From: Ureibacillus sp. FSL W7-1570
GTDB taxonomy: Bacteria > Bacillota > Bacilli > Bacillales_A > Planococcaceae
Reading direction: 5' to 3'
Length of the DNA stretch: 64,000 nt
Assembly: GCF_038593265.1 (NCBI RefSeq)
Contig: NZ_CP151979.1
Coordinates: 2,797,001 to 2,861,000 of the forward strand
Below are positions 24,920 through 33,571 of this stretch, piece by piece (the first letter of the stretch is position 1; the number at the start of each line of letters is the position of its first letter). The translations under genes and the position numbers were made by a program. Below the pieces are notes generated by a model, which saw only the letters and a program-made list of their open reading frames with translations, searched no databases and was not told where the DNA came from.

Positions 24920-25323
24920 CCTTTATTATTCATTGGTTTTCATTCAATCAACGTTTGGATGCCGGTGGAAAGGGTTTGCACAAGCCGAACATATGAAATT
25001 GTTGTTTTCCTTCATTCCAATCGTTTCTATTACCAGTATAAAATAAAACAATTTCGAAAGGGAAATGGCTCCCCATTATTGTCCGCCATAACCGAAAGTT
25101 CCAGCAAGGGGGAATTTTTAAGACCTTTCAACAATTACGCTACCAATAGATAAATCAAAAATCGATGGACAATTCAATGAAGGGCGGGAGGGATGATATT
25201 GAAGGATAAAAAAATAATGCAAAAGGTGGGAGTTATTTTGTAAGGACTGGGGTTCTTCCTGGTCAGATGAAACTTTTCGCTTGCGCAGATTAAGATCCCC
25301 TTTGGACGCCAAGAAAAAGAAAG
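24920..25323. other. 404-base gap before the IS element, possible decayed gene
   Basis: No intact gene is seen. At 25193 an ATG with GGGAGGG upstream opens a 16-codon frame (MILKDKKIMQKVGVIL) closed by TAA; the same frame continues with a hydrophobic stretch, another stop, and runs into the IS end. This looks like the 5' remnant of a small membrane protein cut by the insertion, but no family is recognised. Confidence 0.35.
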
Positions 25324-25348
25324 AGGCTGGGACAAAACCCCCTCTAAA

Positions 25349-25397
25349 ATGGAAACAGCCCATGAAATTTTGGAATGAAATTTCATGGGCTGTTTTT
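25349..25397 (+). terminator. hairpin inside the left end of the IS
   Basis: Perfect stem AAACAGCCCATGAAATTT with its complement, followed by five T. It would stop transcripts entering the transposase gene from outside. Confidence 0.82.
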
Positions 25398-25416
25398 CAT
25401 TTTTTCAATAAAAAAT

Positions 25417-25476
25417 AAGGACCTCTTCTGTTAAAATTAAGTTAGCACACAAAACCTAACAGAAAGAAGGGTCCTT
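25417..25476 (+). promoter_or_regulatory. stem that hides the transposase ribosome-binding site
   Basis: AAGGACCTCTTCTGTTA (25417-25433) can pair with TAACAGAAAGAAGGGTCCTT (25457-25476) with small bulges. The right arm contains the AGAAAGAAGGG ribosome-binding site and ends at the ATG. Such a structure would keep translation low on read-through mRNA. Confidence 0.6.
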
Positions 25477-27129
25477 ATGTTCAAATATTATAACATGAAT
25501 CAATTAGTTTTGCCTCTAGATTTAGAAATAAAATTACAAGAAAATGATATTGCCTTCCACATTCACCATTTAGTTGAAAGTATTCCAGATGAAGCCTTCC
25601 AGCCGTTTCTTCGAAATACAGGTTGTCCTGCTTATCATCCACGCATGATGCTAAAAATTATTTTGTGTGCCTATTCGCAGTCTGTCTTTTCAGGTCGAAA
25701 AATTGAAGCGCTATTAAAGGACAGTATACGAATGATGTGGTTGGCACAAGGATATGAACCAAGTTATCGGACGATCAATCGTTTTCGTGTGCATCCGGAA
25801 GTAAAAGAATTAATTCGTCAATGTTTTGTCCAATTCCGTTGCCAACTGGTGGAAGAAAAGTTAATCGATCAAGAAGCCATTTTTATCGATGGTACGAAGA
25901 TTGAAGCGAATGCCAATAAATTTACTTTCGTATGGAAGAAATCCATTGAAAAATACAACCAAAGCTTAATTGAAAAATCCAATCAGCTCTACAACGAACT
26001 GTTAGAGAAGGAAATCATCCCTGAAATGGAGCGGGAAAATGAGGGAGAACTGTCCGTTGAAGAACTCGCTCAAATGGTGCAACAAGTCGATGAAGTGATT
26101 ACGGAATATGACCAAAAGATAGAAGCATCGCCCGATGCCACAGAACGAAAAGCATTAAGAAGCGAACGGAAATATCCGAAGCGAGTGTACAAACAGTTGA
26201 TTGACTTGATTTTACGTAAACAAAAGTATCAAAAAGACTTCGAAATCTTGGGTGAACGGAATAGTTATTCCAAAACAGACTTAGATGCGACGTTCATGCG
26301 AATGAAAGACGACTATATGAAAAACGGTCAATTGAAGGCTGGATACAACGTACAAATCGCAACAGAAGGTCAATACGCACTAGCTTATAGCATCTTTCCA
26401 AATCCTACTGATACACGTACATTAATTCCGTTCTTGAATAAGATAGAAAAGGATTATTTTCCGTTGCCAAAGTATATTGTCGCAGATGCTGGTTATGGTA
26501 GTGAACAAAACTATGAAGACATCCTTTCGAATCGAAAATGTGAGGCACTCATTCCATATACCATGTATGAGAAAGAACAAAAGAAGAAATATAAACAAAA
26601 TCCATTTCATCCAGACAATTGGATGTACGACGAAGAAAGTGATACCTACATTTGTCCAAATCAGCAGCGAGTAACCTTCCGTTATCGTTCTGTACGTACA
26701 GATAAGACTGGTTTCAAACGAGAATTGAAAATCTATGAATGTGAAAACTGTTCAGGATGTCCATTTCGTTCATCATGCACAAAAGCAAAGGAAGGCAATC
26801 ACCGAAAGGTCATGGTGAATGAAAAATGGGAACAACAAAAAGAATATGTAAGAGCGAAGCTTTCAGAAGAAAAAGCTGGTTCTATTTTCCGTCAACGTAA
26901 AATAGACGTAGAACCAGTTTTTGGATTCTTGAAGGCTAATTTGCGTTTCACTCGATTTTCCGTTCGAGGAAAATCGAAAGTGGAAAATGAAATGGGCATT
27001 GCCTTAATGGCCGTGAATTTACGAAAATACACGGCCAACAAAGATCAACTAACCAAAAATAATGGGGATAAATGGAAAAAGGAGAATTTGAGTTGGCTCA
27101 AATTCTCCTTTTTCCTATCTAGAAGCTAG
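25477..27129 (+). CDS. IS1182 family DDE transposase
   Basis: A 550-residue transposase. An N-terminal DUF772-type domain (NTGCPAYHPRMMLKIILCAY, near residues 48-67) is followed by the catalytic core with Asp138 (FIDGTKIEANAN), Asp337 (VADAGYG) and Glu479 (VEPVFGFLKANLRFTRFSVRG). A Cys-rich motif (CENCSGCPFRSSC) lies before the Glu. It cuts and joins the IS ends. The length is full for the family and no frameshift is seen, so it is probably active. Its last codons run through the right-end hairpin and the stop TAG is the first codon touching the terminal repeat. Confidence 0.95.
   Translation: MFKYYNMNQLVLPLDLEIKLQENDIAFHIHHLVESIPDEAFQPFLRNTGCPAYHPRMMLKIILCAYSQSVFSGRKIEALLKDSIRMMWLAQGYEPSYRTINRFRVHPEVKELIRQCFVQFRCQLVEEKLIDQEAIFIDGTKIEANANKFTFVWKKSIEKYNQSLIEKSNQLYNELLEKEIIPEMERENEGELSVEELAQMVQQVDEVITEYDQKIEASPDATERKALRSERKYPKRVYKQLIDLILRKQKYQKDFEILGERNSYSKTDLDATFMRMKDDYMKNGQLKAGYNVQIATEGQYALAYSIFPNPTDTRTLIPFLNKIEKDYFPLPKYIVADAGYGSEQNYEDILSNRKCEALIPYTMYEKEQKKKYKQNPFHPDNWMYDEESDTYICPNQQRVTFRYRSVRTDKTGFKRELKIYECENCSGCPFRSSCTKAKEGNHRKVMVNEKWEQQKEYVRAKLSEEKAGSIFRQRKIDVEPVFGFLKANLRFTRFSVRGKSKVENEMGIALMAVNLRKYTANKDQLTKNNGDKWKKENLSWLKFSFFLSRS
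27071..27116 (+). terminator. hairpin inside the right end of the IS, within the transposase codons
   Basis: Stem AAAAAGGAGAATTTGAG with its complement ending in CTCCTTTTTCC. It overlaps the last transposase codons, so termination and coding share the same bases. Confidence 0.75.
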
Positions 27130-27186
27130 TTTTGTCCCAGCCTCTTCCCGTGTAACAGGAGGGTTATATTAAAGCGGACAACAGAA

Positions 27187-27918
27187 TTAACTGTAGACCG
27201 CTTCAATACCTAAAGATTTCAGAATTTCCGCTTTCATGCGGGCAAGGGTTTCGCTGCCGCGGTTTCTGGGCCGCGCTTCCTCGATGCGGAATTCCCGCTC
27301 CACTTGCCCGGGTTTTCCGGATAAGACGATGATCCGGTCACATAAGTATAAAGCTTCATCGATGTCATGAGTGACAATCACCGCCGTTAACTGCTGCGAT
27401 TTCCAGATTTTCAGCACCAAATCTTGAAGTTGCATTTTGGTAAACGCATCGAGCGCACTGAAAGGTTCATCGAGAAGGAGCAGGCCTGGATTTGTTACAA
27501 GGGCTCTGGCGATCGCCACCCGCTGCGCCATTCCGCCGGATAATTGTTTGACATATAAATTTTCCGCATGTTCGAGTCCCACTTCTTTCAACAGTTCCCG
27601 AGCGGCAGCGGTGTTTTCTTTTTTATTTCCATTCAGGCCAAACTGGACATTTTCAAGCACTGTCAACCATGGAAAAAGCCGCGGTTCCTGGAAGACGACC
27701 CCGATTTCTTCGTGGGGTCCCTGAATTTTATCGCCATTGATGAGAATGTCCCCGCTATATCCTTGATCGAGACCGGCAATGGCTTTCAAAATGGTACTTT
27801 TCCCCGAACCGCTTTTTCCGAGCAGCCCGATGATTTCGCCTTTTTCCACGGAAAAGGAGACATTCCGCACGCCGTTATCGCCTTCGAAAATGCGGTTGAG
27901 TCGATTGATGGTAAGCAT
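27187..27918 (-). CDS. ssuB: sulfonate/organosulfur ABC transporter ATP-binding protein
   Basis: A 243-residue ABC ATPase of the nitrate/sulfonate/taurine class. Walker A GKSGSGKST, Q-loop VFQEPRLFPW, signature LSGGMAQR and Walker B LLLLDEPFSALD are intact, with the His-loop VIVTHDIDEAL. It energises import through the SsuC permease at the cytoplasmic face. Its ATG lies two bases after the ssuC stop. It is the last gene of the metY-ssuA-ssuC-ssuB operon, and an IS lies just beyond it. Sulfonate cargo is inferred from metY and the flavin monooxygenase nearby. Confidence 0.9.
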   Translation of the reverse strand: MLTINRLNRIFEGDNGVRNVSFSVEKGEIIGLLGKSGSGKSTILKAIAGLDQGYSGDILINGDKIQGPHEEIGVVFQEPRLFPWLTVLENVQFGLNGNKKENTAAARELLKEVGLEHAENLYVKQLSGGMAQRVAIARALVTNPGLLLLDEPFSALDAFTKMQLQDLVLKIWKSQQLTAVIVTHDIDEALYLCDRIIVLSGKPGQVEREFRIEEARPRNRGSETLARMKAEILKSLGIEAVYS

Positions 27919-27920
27919 GT

Positions 27921-28760
27921 TTAACCTCCTATCGCGCTAGTATCTCGCCATGCCAATACTTTATTTTCAATAATTTTCACAAACCAGTCCGTCAATTTGC
28001 CGACAATCGCGAACAACAAGATGCTGGCAATGATGATGTCGGGGGAGGAAGAGTTTTGCCCGATCACCAGGAGATATCCCAATCCTTCGCTCGCTCCCAT
28101 CAATTCGGCGGCAACGACGAACATCCATCCCAACCCAAGGCCGCTACGGAGTCCTGTGAAAAAGGAAGGGAGGCTTGCCGGGAAGATGATGCGTTTGACC
28201 AATTGGAAATGGCCCAATCCATATACTTTTCCGACTTCAATCAATTTCCGGTCCACGTTCAAAATGCCGCTGACGATGTTCAAATAAACAGGGAAGAATA
28301 CCCCGACGGCGATCAAGCTGATTTTCGATGCTTCCCCGATGCCCATCCATAAGATGAAGAGGGGCACCCAGGCCAAGGAAGGAATCGATTTGAATGCCTG
28401 GATAATCGGATCAAAAATTTTCTCGGCTTTGCTGTAAAATCCGACAATGGATCCCAACAATACGGCTGCCACAGTACCGATGAAAAACCCGATGCCCACC
28501 CGGTAAAAAGTGATACCGACATGGGACCATAAAGAACCGTCTTGCACTAAACGCACAATCCGTTCAATGACATTTCTTGGGGAAGGGAGCTGGTAAGACG
28601 GTATAAATCCTGTTTCCGTTGCGGCCGTCCAGACGGCAAGCAGCAGGGCGGGCAAAATGAAGCCGAGCCATACATTCGAATTTCTTTTCTTTTTGGCCGA
28701 TTTTTTTGTTTCAATAGAAAGCGGGATTGTTTGGGATATTCCGGATACTTTTTTACTCAA
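27921..28760 (-). CDS. ssuC: sulfonate/organosulfur ABC transporter permease
   Basis: A 279-residue BPD-type permease with a Lys-rich cytoplasmic N-terminus and about six membrane helices. The EAA-type cytoplasmic loop that contacts the ATPase is visible as EVGKVYGLGHFQLVKRIIFPASLP. It is the membrane channel for the SsuA-captured substrate. Start is TTG 28760 with AAGGAGG about twelve bases before, a rather long spacing. It lies between ssuA and ssuB in the operon. Confidence 0.9.
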   Translation of the reverse strand: MSKKVSGISQTIPLSIETKKSAKKKRNSNVWLGFILPALLLAVWTAATETGFIPSYQLPSPRNVIERIVRLVQDGSLWSHVGITFYRVGIGFFIGTVAAVLLGSIVGFYSKAEKIFDPIIQAFKSIPSLAWVPLFILWMGIGEASKISLIAVGVFFPVYLNIVSGILNVDRKLIEVGKVYGLGHFQLVKRIIFPASLPSFFTGLRSGLGLGWMFVVAAELMGASEGLGYLLVIGQNSSSPDIIIASILLFAIVGKLTDWFVKIIENKVLAWRDTSAIGG

Positions 28761-28775
28761 TTTTAGTAAACCTCC

Positions 28776-29759
28776 TTATTTACTTACTTTTTTAGCGAAA
28801 GAAGGATCAATCAATTCATCGATATGTTTTGTCAAATCCGCTTTCTGATCGATGACACCCGCTTTTTGCAAGATATCTCCGGCTGCATGAAGAGCTTCTT
28901 TTTGTTCGTTGGATGGGATGTACGTATCAAATTTTGTGCGTTCCAATTGTTTTTTCGCTATGTCCAGATCGATTTGAGCTTCTTTTGCGATGATTTCCGC
29001 CGCTTCATCCGGATGCTCAAGGATCCATGCACGGGCTTTTTCATACAATTGAATCACTTTTTCCACCGCTTCCGGATGTTTCTCCGCAAACTCTTTCCGG
29101 ACATTTAAGAAATTATACGTATTGAAATCAATGTTTCGATAAAAGATCTTCGCACCGGATTTCAATTCGGCTGTTGCCATGATCGGGTCAAGGCCGGCCC
29201 AGGCATCCACATCGCCTTTTAATAAAGCCTGATAGCCGTCTTGGTGCTGCAAGTTGACAAATTGAATATCCTTTTCGGATAAACCGGCTTCATTCAATGC
29301 GCGAAGCAGGAAGATGTATGGATCTGTTCCGTAAGTGGCGGCTACCTTTTTACCTTTCAAGTCTTCCACGCTTTGAATGGAAGCATCTTTTGTGAGAAGA
29401 GCCGTCCATTCAGGAGTGGAGGTAATATAGATGTTTTTGATCGGCACATCTTTTGTTTTGGTAATTAGTGTCGCCGCACCGGCTGCCGATCCGAAGTCAA
29501 TGCTGTTGGAAGTCAAGAATTCCAGCGCTTTATTGCTTCCTTGGCTTAATGTCCATTCGACTTTGACGCCTTCTTTTTCAAATTCTTCCTCCGCCCAGCC
29601 GTTATATTTTAATATGAGACTGGTAGGAGAGTAATAGGCATAATCCAAACGGATGGTTTTCAATTCTTCATTCCCGGAAGCATTGCTTGATGAGCATCCT
29701 TGAAGAATGAGGGTAAGAGCAAGAATTAAGGTTAGCACTATGGCAATGTTCTTTTTCAA
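28776..29759 (-). CDS. ssuA: sulfonate/organosulfur ABC transporter substrate-binding lipoprotein
   Basis: A 327-residue SsuA/NMT1-type lipoprotein. The signal peptide ends at the lipobox LILQGC; the mature part has the family motifs IRLDYAYYSPTSLI and SNSIDFGSAAGAATL. It binds an organosulfur compound outside the membrane. The TTG at 29759 is chosen because AGAAGGAG lies eight bases before it; a GTG three codons upstream touches that site. Preceded by metY and followed by ssuC with very short gaps. Confidence 0.9.
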   Translation of the reverse strand: MKKNIAIVLTLILALTLILQGCSSSNASGNEELKTIRLDYAYYSPTSLILKYNGWAEEEFEKEGVKVEWTLSQGSNKALEFLTSNSIDFGSAAGAATLITKTKDVPIKNIYITSTPEWTALLTKDASIQSVEDLKGKKVAATYGTDPYIFLLRALNEAGLSEKDIQFVNLQHQDGYQALLKGDVDAWAGLDPIMATAELKSGAKIFYRNIDFNTYNFLNVRKEFAEKHPEAVEKVIQLYEKARAWILEHPDEAAEIIAKEAQIDLDIAKKQLERTKFDTYIPSNEQKEALHAAGDILQKAGVIDQKADLTKHIDELIDPSFAKKVSK

Positions 29760-29773
29760 CGAAAACACTCCTT

Positions 29774-31063
29774 CTAAATGGTTTGTAAGACTGCTTTTTG
29801 CAATGCTTGATTTAAGTCTTCTTTAATATCTTCAAAGTCTTCAATTCCGCAAGAGAGGCGGATCATTTCTTCTGTAACCCCGGTTTTTACCAAATCCTCT
29901 TTTGACAACTGCTGGTGAGTGGTTGTCGCGGGATGGATGATCAGGGATTTGGCATCCCCCACATTGGCAAGATGGGACCAGAGCTTTGTTTCATCCAGTA
30001 CTTTCGCGGCCGTTTTCCGGTCTCCTTTCACACCGAAAACAACAATTCCGCCAAAACCGTTTTTAAAATACTTTTTGGCATTTTCATAGGATTCATGACC
30101 GGAAAGTCCCGGGTATCGGACCCATTCCACCGCTTCATGCTGCTCTAAATATTGTGCAAGTTTCAGAGCGTTTTCACAGTGGCGCTGCATGCGGAGGTGC
30201 AACGTTTCAAGGCCGATCAATAACAGGAAAGCGTTAAAAGGGGATAAAGAAGCTCCATAATCCCTTAAAAGCTGCGCTCTCACTTTTGAGGCGAAGGCTT
30301 CACGGCCGAATTTTTCGTAAAAGCGCACACCGTGGTAAGTCGGATCGGGCTCCGTAAATTCCGGGAAACGTCCGGAGTCCCATGGGAAGTTCCCGCTGTC
30401 AATAATGACACCGGCAATGGCAGTGCCATGTCCGCCAATCCATTTTGTTGCGCTATGGATGACGATGTCTGCTCCCCATTCAATCGGCTTTGTAATATAA
30501 GGCGTTGTAAAGGTGCTGTCAATCACAAGCGGAATGCCATGAGCATGGGCCACTTTGGCGGTTTCTTCGATATCCAAAACATGCAGGCTGGGATTACCGA
30601 TTGTTTCTGCGAAAATCGCCTTTGTTTTATCGGTGATTTTTTCTTCAAATTGTTTTGGATCGGTGCCCGGCACAAAAATGACGTTAATGCCGGCCCTTCT
30701 CAAAGTGGCATCCAACAGATTATATGTACCGCCATATATATTGGAAGAAGCGATGATTTCATCGCCTGGTTTTGCCAATGTCAATAAAGCCAATGTGATT
30801 GCCGCTTGGCCGGAAGAAGTCGCAATGGCGCTCACTCCGCCTTCAAGGGCAGCCATCCGTTTTTCGAAGACATCCACCGTCGGATTGCTCATTCGGGAAT
30901 AAATGTGACCATCTGCTTCCAAAGCGAATAGTTTGCTGGCATGTTCGGCACTTTCGAAAACATAGGAAGTGGTTTGATATATAGGAACAGCTCTTGAACC
31001 ATAGTCGCTGTCGGGCGCCTGGCCGTGGTGTACAGCAAGGGTATCAAATCGGTATTCAGTCAT
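29774..31063 (-). CDS. metY: O-acetylhomoserine sulfhydrylase (aminocarboxypropyltransferase)
   Basis: A 429-residue PLP enzyme of the Cys/Met metabolism family. The N-terminal FDTLAVHHGQAPD and the PLP lysine in SATKWIGGHG are characteristic of the long MetY type rather than cystathionine gamma-synthase. It makes homocysteine from O-acetylhomoserine and sulfide in the cytoplasm. Being first in an operon with sulfonate uptake genes, it would use the sulfide derived from the imported compound. AAGGAGAGA precedes the ATG. No S-box or T-box leader is seen in the 195-base divergent region. Confidence 0.93.
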   Translation of the reverse strand: MTEYRFDTLAVHHGQAPDSDYGSRAVPIYQTTSYVFESAEHASKLFALEADGHIYSRMSNPTVDVFEKRMAALEGGVSAIATSSGQAAITLALLTLAKPGDEIIASSNIYGGTYNLLDATLRRAGINVIFVPGTDPKQFEEKITDKTKAIFAETIGNPSLHVLDIEETAKVAHAHGIPLVIDSTFTTPYITKPIEWGADIVIHSATKWIGGHGTAIAGVIIDSGNFPWDSGRFPEFTEPDPTYHGVRFYEKFGREAFASKVRAQLLRDYGASLSPFNAFLLLIGLETLHLRMQRHCENALKLAQYLEQHEAVEWVRYPGLSGHESYENAKKYFKNGFGGIVVFGVKGDRKTAAKVLDETKLWSHLANVGDAKSLIIHPATTTHQQLSKEDLVKTGVTEEMIRLSCGIEDFEDIKEDLNQALQKAVLQTI

Positions 31064-31118
31064 TGGAAATGTCTCTCCTTCGAGTAGTGAATTTTTTGAA
31101 CATTTTGTTATCGACCAT

Positions 31119-31199
31119 GATATATCACATTAATCCAATGTGTCAACTATGTTTTGTAGGAAAAATACTATTGAATTAAATAGAGTAATGTGATAGGAT
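31119..31199. promoter_or_regulatory. divergent promoters between metY and the flavin monooxygenase gene
   Basis: Minus strand: TTGACA (31141-31146) and TATATC (31119-31124), spacing 16, for metY. Plus strand: TTGAAT (31171-31176) and TAGGAT (31194-31199), spacing 17, for the monooxygenase. Both carry TAATGTGATA across the -10 region, once on each strand, which may be a common regulator site. Confidence 0.55.
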
Positions 31200-31257
31200 T
31201 AGTGCAATTAAAAAATTCAGATAGTTTCGAATAGAAAGAAAGGAAGGCGGAGCAAAT

Positions 31258-32316
31258 ATGAAATATGGCTTTTGGATGCCGGTTTGGGGCGGCTGGCTGA
31301 GAAATGTGGAAAATGAAAACATGCCCACTACCTTTGAATACTTAAAAACATTGGCACAAAATGCGGAACAAAAAGGGTATTCGATGACACTCATTCCGGA
31401 ATTATTTTTAAATGATATAAAAGGAATTGAAGCGCCGTCGATGGATGCATGGTCCACAGCGGCAGCCATCAGCGCCGTTACGGAAAAATTGGAAATCTTA
31501 GTGGCTATCCGTCCGGGATTCTATAACCCTGCCACTTTTGCGAAAACGGCAACAAACATCGATCACATCAGCGGAGGCAGACTTTCATTGAATATTGTTT
31601 CCGCATGGTGGGAAGAAGAGGCGAGACAATATGGCGGACAGTTTACAGCCCACGATGACCGATATGCCCGCACGGAAGAATTTATTGAAGTGCTGAAAGG
31701 CTTATGGAATCACACGCCGTTTTCTTATAAAGGGAAGTTCTATCAATATGAAAATACGTATTTGGAGCCGAAGCCGCTGCGCAATCGCCATATTCCGCTC
31801 TATGCCGGCGGGGAAAGCGAAACAGGCAAACAAACGATTGCCAAAACTTGCGATTCTTATGTAATCCACGGGGGAACAGTGGAAGAAGTGAGAGAAAAGC
31901 TTGCTGATATGCAAAATCGAAGAAAAAATTTAGGAAAACCGCCTTTTGAAACCTTTGGAATGGCCGCATTTGTCATTTGCCGGGATACAGAAGAAGAGGC
32001 GAAAGAAGAATTGGCCCGCATTACGGATGTATCTGAGGGAAGTCCGGGCTATGCGGGATATCAGGATTTTATCAGCAAGTCTCAATTAAATGTAAATGTC
32101 AGCCTGGAAGACTATTCCGTATCCAACCGCGGTTTGCGTCCAAATTTAATCGGAACGCCGGAACAAATCGCAAGACGCATACTGGAATACGAAGATGCCG
32201 GAGTGAATTTATTGATTCTCCAATTCTCCCCTCAATTGGAAGAGATGAACCGCTTTGCGGAAAAAGTGATGCCGTTGGTGGAAGAATTGAGAAAAGAAAA
32301 ATTAGGAGTGAAATAA
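31258..32316 (+). CDS. LLM-class flavin-dependent monooxygenase (alkanesulfonate/dimethylsulfone type)
   Basis: A 352-residue luciferase-like TIM-barrel protein. The N-terminal FWMPVWGGWLRNVE, the central GGRLSLNIVSAWWEEEARQYG and the GTPEQIARRI motif place it with SsuD/SfnG-type enzymes that use FMNH2 and O2 to break C-S bonds. The substrate is inferred to be a sulfonate or sulfone imported by the adjacent SsuABC system. A strong GGAAGGCGGAG precedes the ATG. Its TAA is directly followed by the ATG of an ATP-grasp gene with no gap. No flavin reductase is adjacent; the reductase at 218-772 is a distant candidate. Confidence 0.88.
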   Translation: MKYGFWMPVWGGWLRNVENENMPTTFEYLKTLAQNAEQKGYSMTLIPELFLNDIKGIEAPSMDAWSTAAAISAVTEKLEILVAIRPGFYNPATFAKTATNIDHISGGRLSLNIVSAWWEEEARQYGGQFTAHDDRYARTEEFIEVLKGLWNHTPFSYKGKFYQYENTYLEPKPLRNRHIPLYAGGESETGKQTIAKTCDSYVIHGGTVEEVREKLADMQNRRKNLGKPPFETFGMAAFVICRDTEEEAKEELARITDVSEGSPGYAGYQDFISKSQLNVNVSLEDYSVSNRGLRPNLIGTPEQIARRILEYEDAGVNLLILQFSPQLEEMNRFAEKVMPLVEELRKEKLGVK

Positions 32317-33273
32317 ATGTCAAAAATCTATGTCATCCATGAAAACGATGAATGGACAGTTCATCTGACGAAACGTTTGGAAGAATTGAATCTCCCTTAT
32401 GAGTTGTGGCATTTGGACGAGGGGACGGTTGATCTGACGAAGGAGCCGCCGAAAGGGATTTACTATAGCCGGATGAGCGCTTCATCCCATACGCGCAACC
32501 ACCGCTTTGCTCCGGAGTTGACGGGGGCGGTGCTTGCATGGCTGGAGCATCACGGCCGTACAGTATTGAATGGAACGAAGGCATTATCATTGGAGTTAAG
32601 CAAAATCAATCAATACATCGCTCTTGAAAAAGCGGGGATCCGCGTGCCAAAAACGATTGGGGCAGTCGGAAAAGAGCAGATTGTGAAAGCGGCGGAAAGC
32701 CTGGGAAAAACACCTTTTATCACAAAGCATAACCGCGCCGGAAAAGGGCTTGGTGTACAATTATTCCATTCCATCGACGCATTGAAAGAATATCTTGATG
32801 GACCGGCATATGAAGAGCCGGTGGACGGCATCACGCTGATCCAGGAGTATATTAAAGCGCCGGAATCCTATATTACACGGGCAGAATTCATCGGCGGAAA
32901 ATTTTTCTACGCTGTGCACGTGGATACTTCGAAAGGGTTTGAGCTTTGCCCGGCAGATGCTTGCCAAATCAATGACTTGTTCTGCCCGGTTGGCGAGCAG
33001 GTGGAACAGAAACCAAAATTTGAAATCATTGACGATGTGGATTTGGAGCAAATCGCAACGTATGAAGCGTTCTTGCAGGCCAATGACATCGCAGTTGCCG
33101 GCATTGAGTTCATCAAGGATGAAAACGGCGTCGTTTTTACGTACGACATTAATACAAATACGAATTACAACAGCGATGCGGAAGCAAGAGCAGGCAAATA
33201 CGGCATGTTGGAAGTGGCGAAGCTTTTAGGGAAAGTGCTGGAAAGTGAAAAAGCATTGGTAAGCGGGGCCTGA
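32317..33273 (+). CDS. RimK-like ATP-grasp ligase paired with the flavin monooxygenase
   Basis: A 318-residue ATP-grasp protein. The pre-ATP-grasp domain covers about residues 1-105; the ATP-binding part contains FITKHNRAGKGLGVQLF and the Mg-binding end GIEFIKDENGVVFTYDINTNTNYN. RimK-type enzymes join an amine to a carboxylate through an acyl phosphate. Its start is the base after the monooxygenase stop, with AGGAG inside that gene, so the two are translationally coupled and probably act on one substrate. No pathway that needs such a pair is known to me; the ligation partner is unknown. Confidence 0.82.
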   Translation: MSKIYVIHENDEWTVHLTKRLEELNLPYELWHLDEGTVDLTKEPPKGIYYSRMSASSHTRNHRFAPELTGAVLAWLEHHGRTVLNGTKALSLELSKINQYIALEKAGIRVPKTIGAVGKEQIVKAAESLGKTPFITKHNRAGKGLGVQLFHSIDALKEYLDGPAYEEPVDGITLIQEYIKAPESYITRAEFIGGKFFYAVHVDTSKGFELCPADACQINDLFCPVGEQVEQKPKFEIIDDVDLEQIATYEAFLQANDIAVAGIEFIKDENGVVFTYDINTNTNYNSDAEARAGKYGMLEVAKLLGKVLESEKALVSGA

Positions 33274-33338
33274 TGGGCATTTTTGAATCAGGCCGAAGTT
33301 TTTGGCGCACCTTTGCTTTCGGTGGAACAAAATCAAAC

Positions 33339-33374
33339 GGCTTAAGCTTTTACGGGGGCTTAAGCCTTTTTTTA
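33339..33374 (+). terminator. terminator after the ATP-grasp gene
   Basis: Stem GGCTTAAGC / GCTTAAGCC followed by seven T. Confidence 0.9.
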
Positions 33375-33571
33375 TTGTAAAAATGAAATTTTTCCCGAGC
33401 ATCGGTAAATCCAGTTTCACTTCATCAACGCCATTTTTTGTATTGAGCGGGGTGCATGCTTTTTCTAATATGAAATAACATCATTTCTTTCGGGAATTTG
33501 CGTTTCATCGGATAAGAATTGAAGGTTCCTGTCATATAGTGACTGTAAACAACCCAGTTGGAGGTGGAGAA

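Larger units (their letters stand above)
25324..27144 (+). mobile_element. IS1182-family insertion sequence, apparently intact
   Basis: An 1821-bp element with perfect 16-bp terminal inverted repeats GAGGCTGGGACAAAAC (25324-25339 and 27129-27144); two further A's outside each end also match. It encodes one full-length DDE transposase. A strong T-tailed hairpin lies inside the left end and another just inside the right end, so outside transcription is blocked. No direct target repeat is visible. It lies 43 bases downstream of ssuB. Confidence 0.88.

Noticed and set aside
25314-27154. Target-site duplication around the IS
   Set aside because: Flanking bases (AAGAAA left, TTCCCG right) show no direct repeat beyond the two A/T bases that extend the terminal repeats.
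31064-31257. S-box or T-box leader before metY
   Set aside because: The interval is too short for both divergent leaders and lacks the conserved motifs and terminator.
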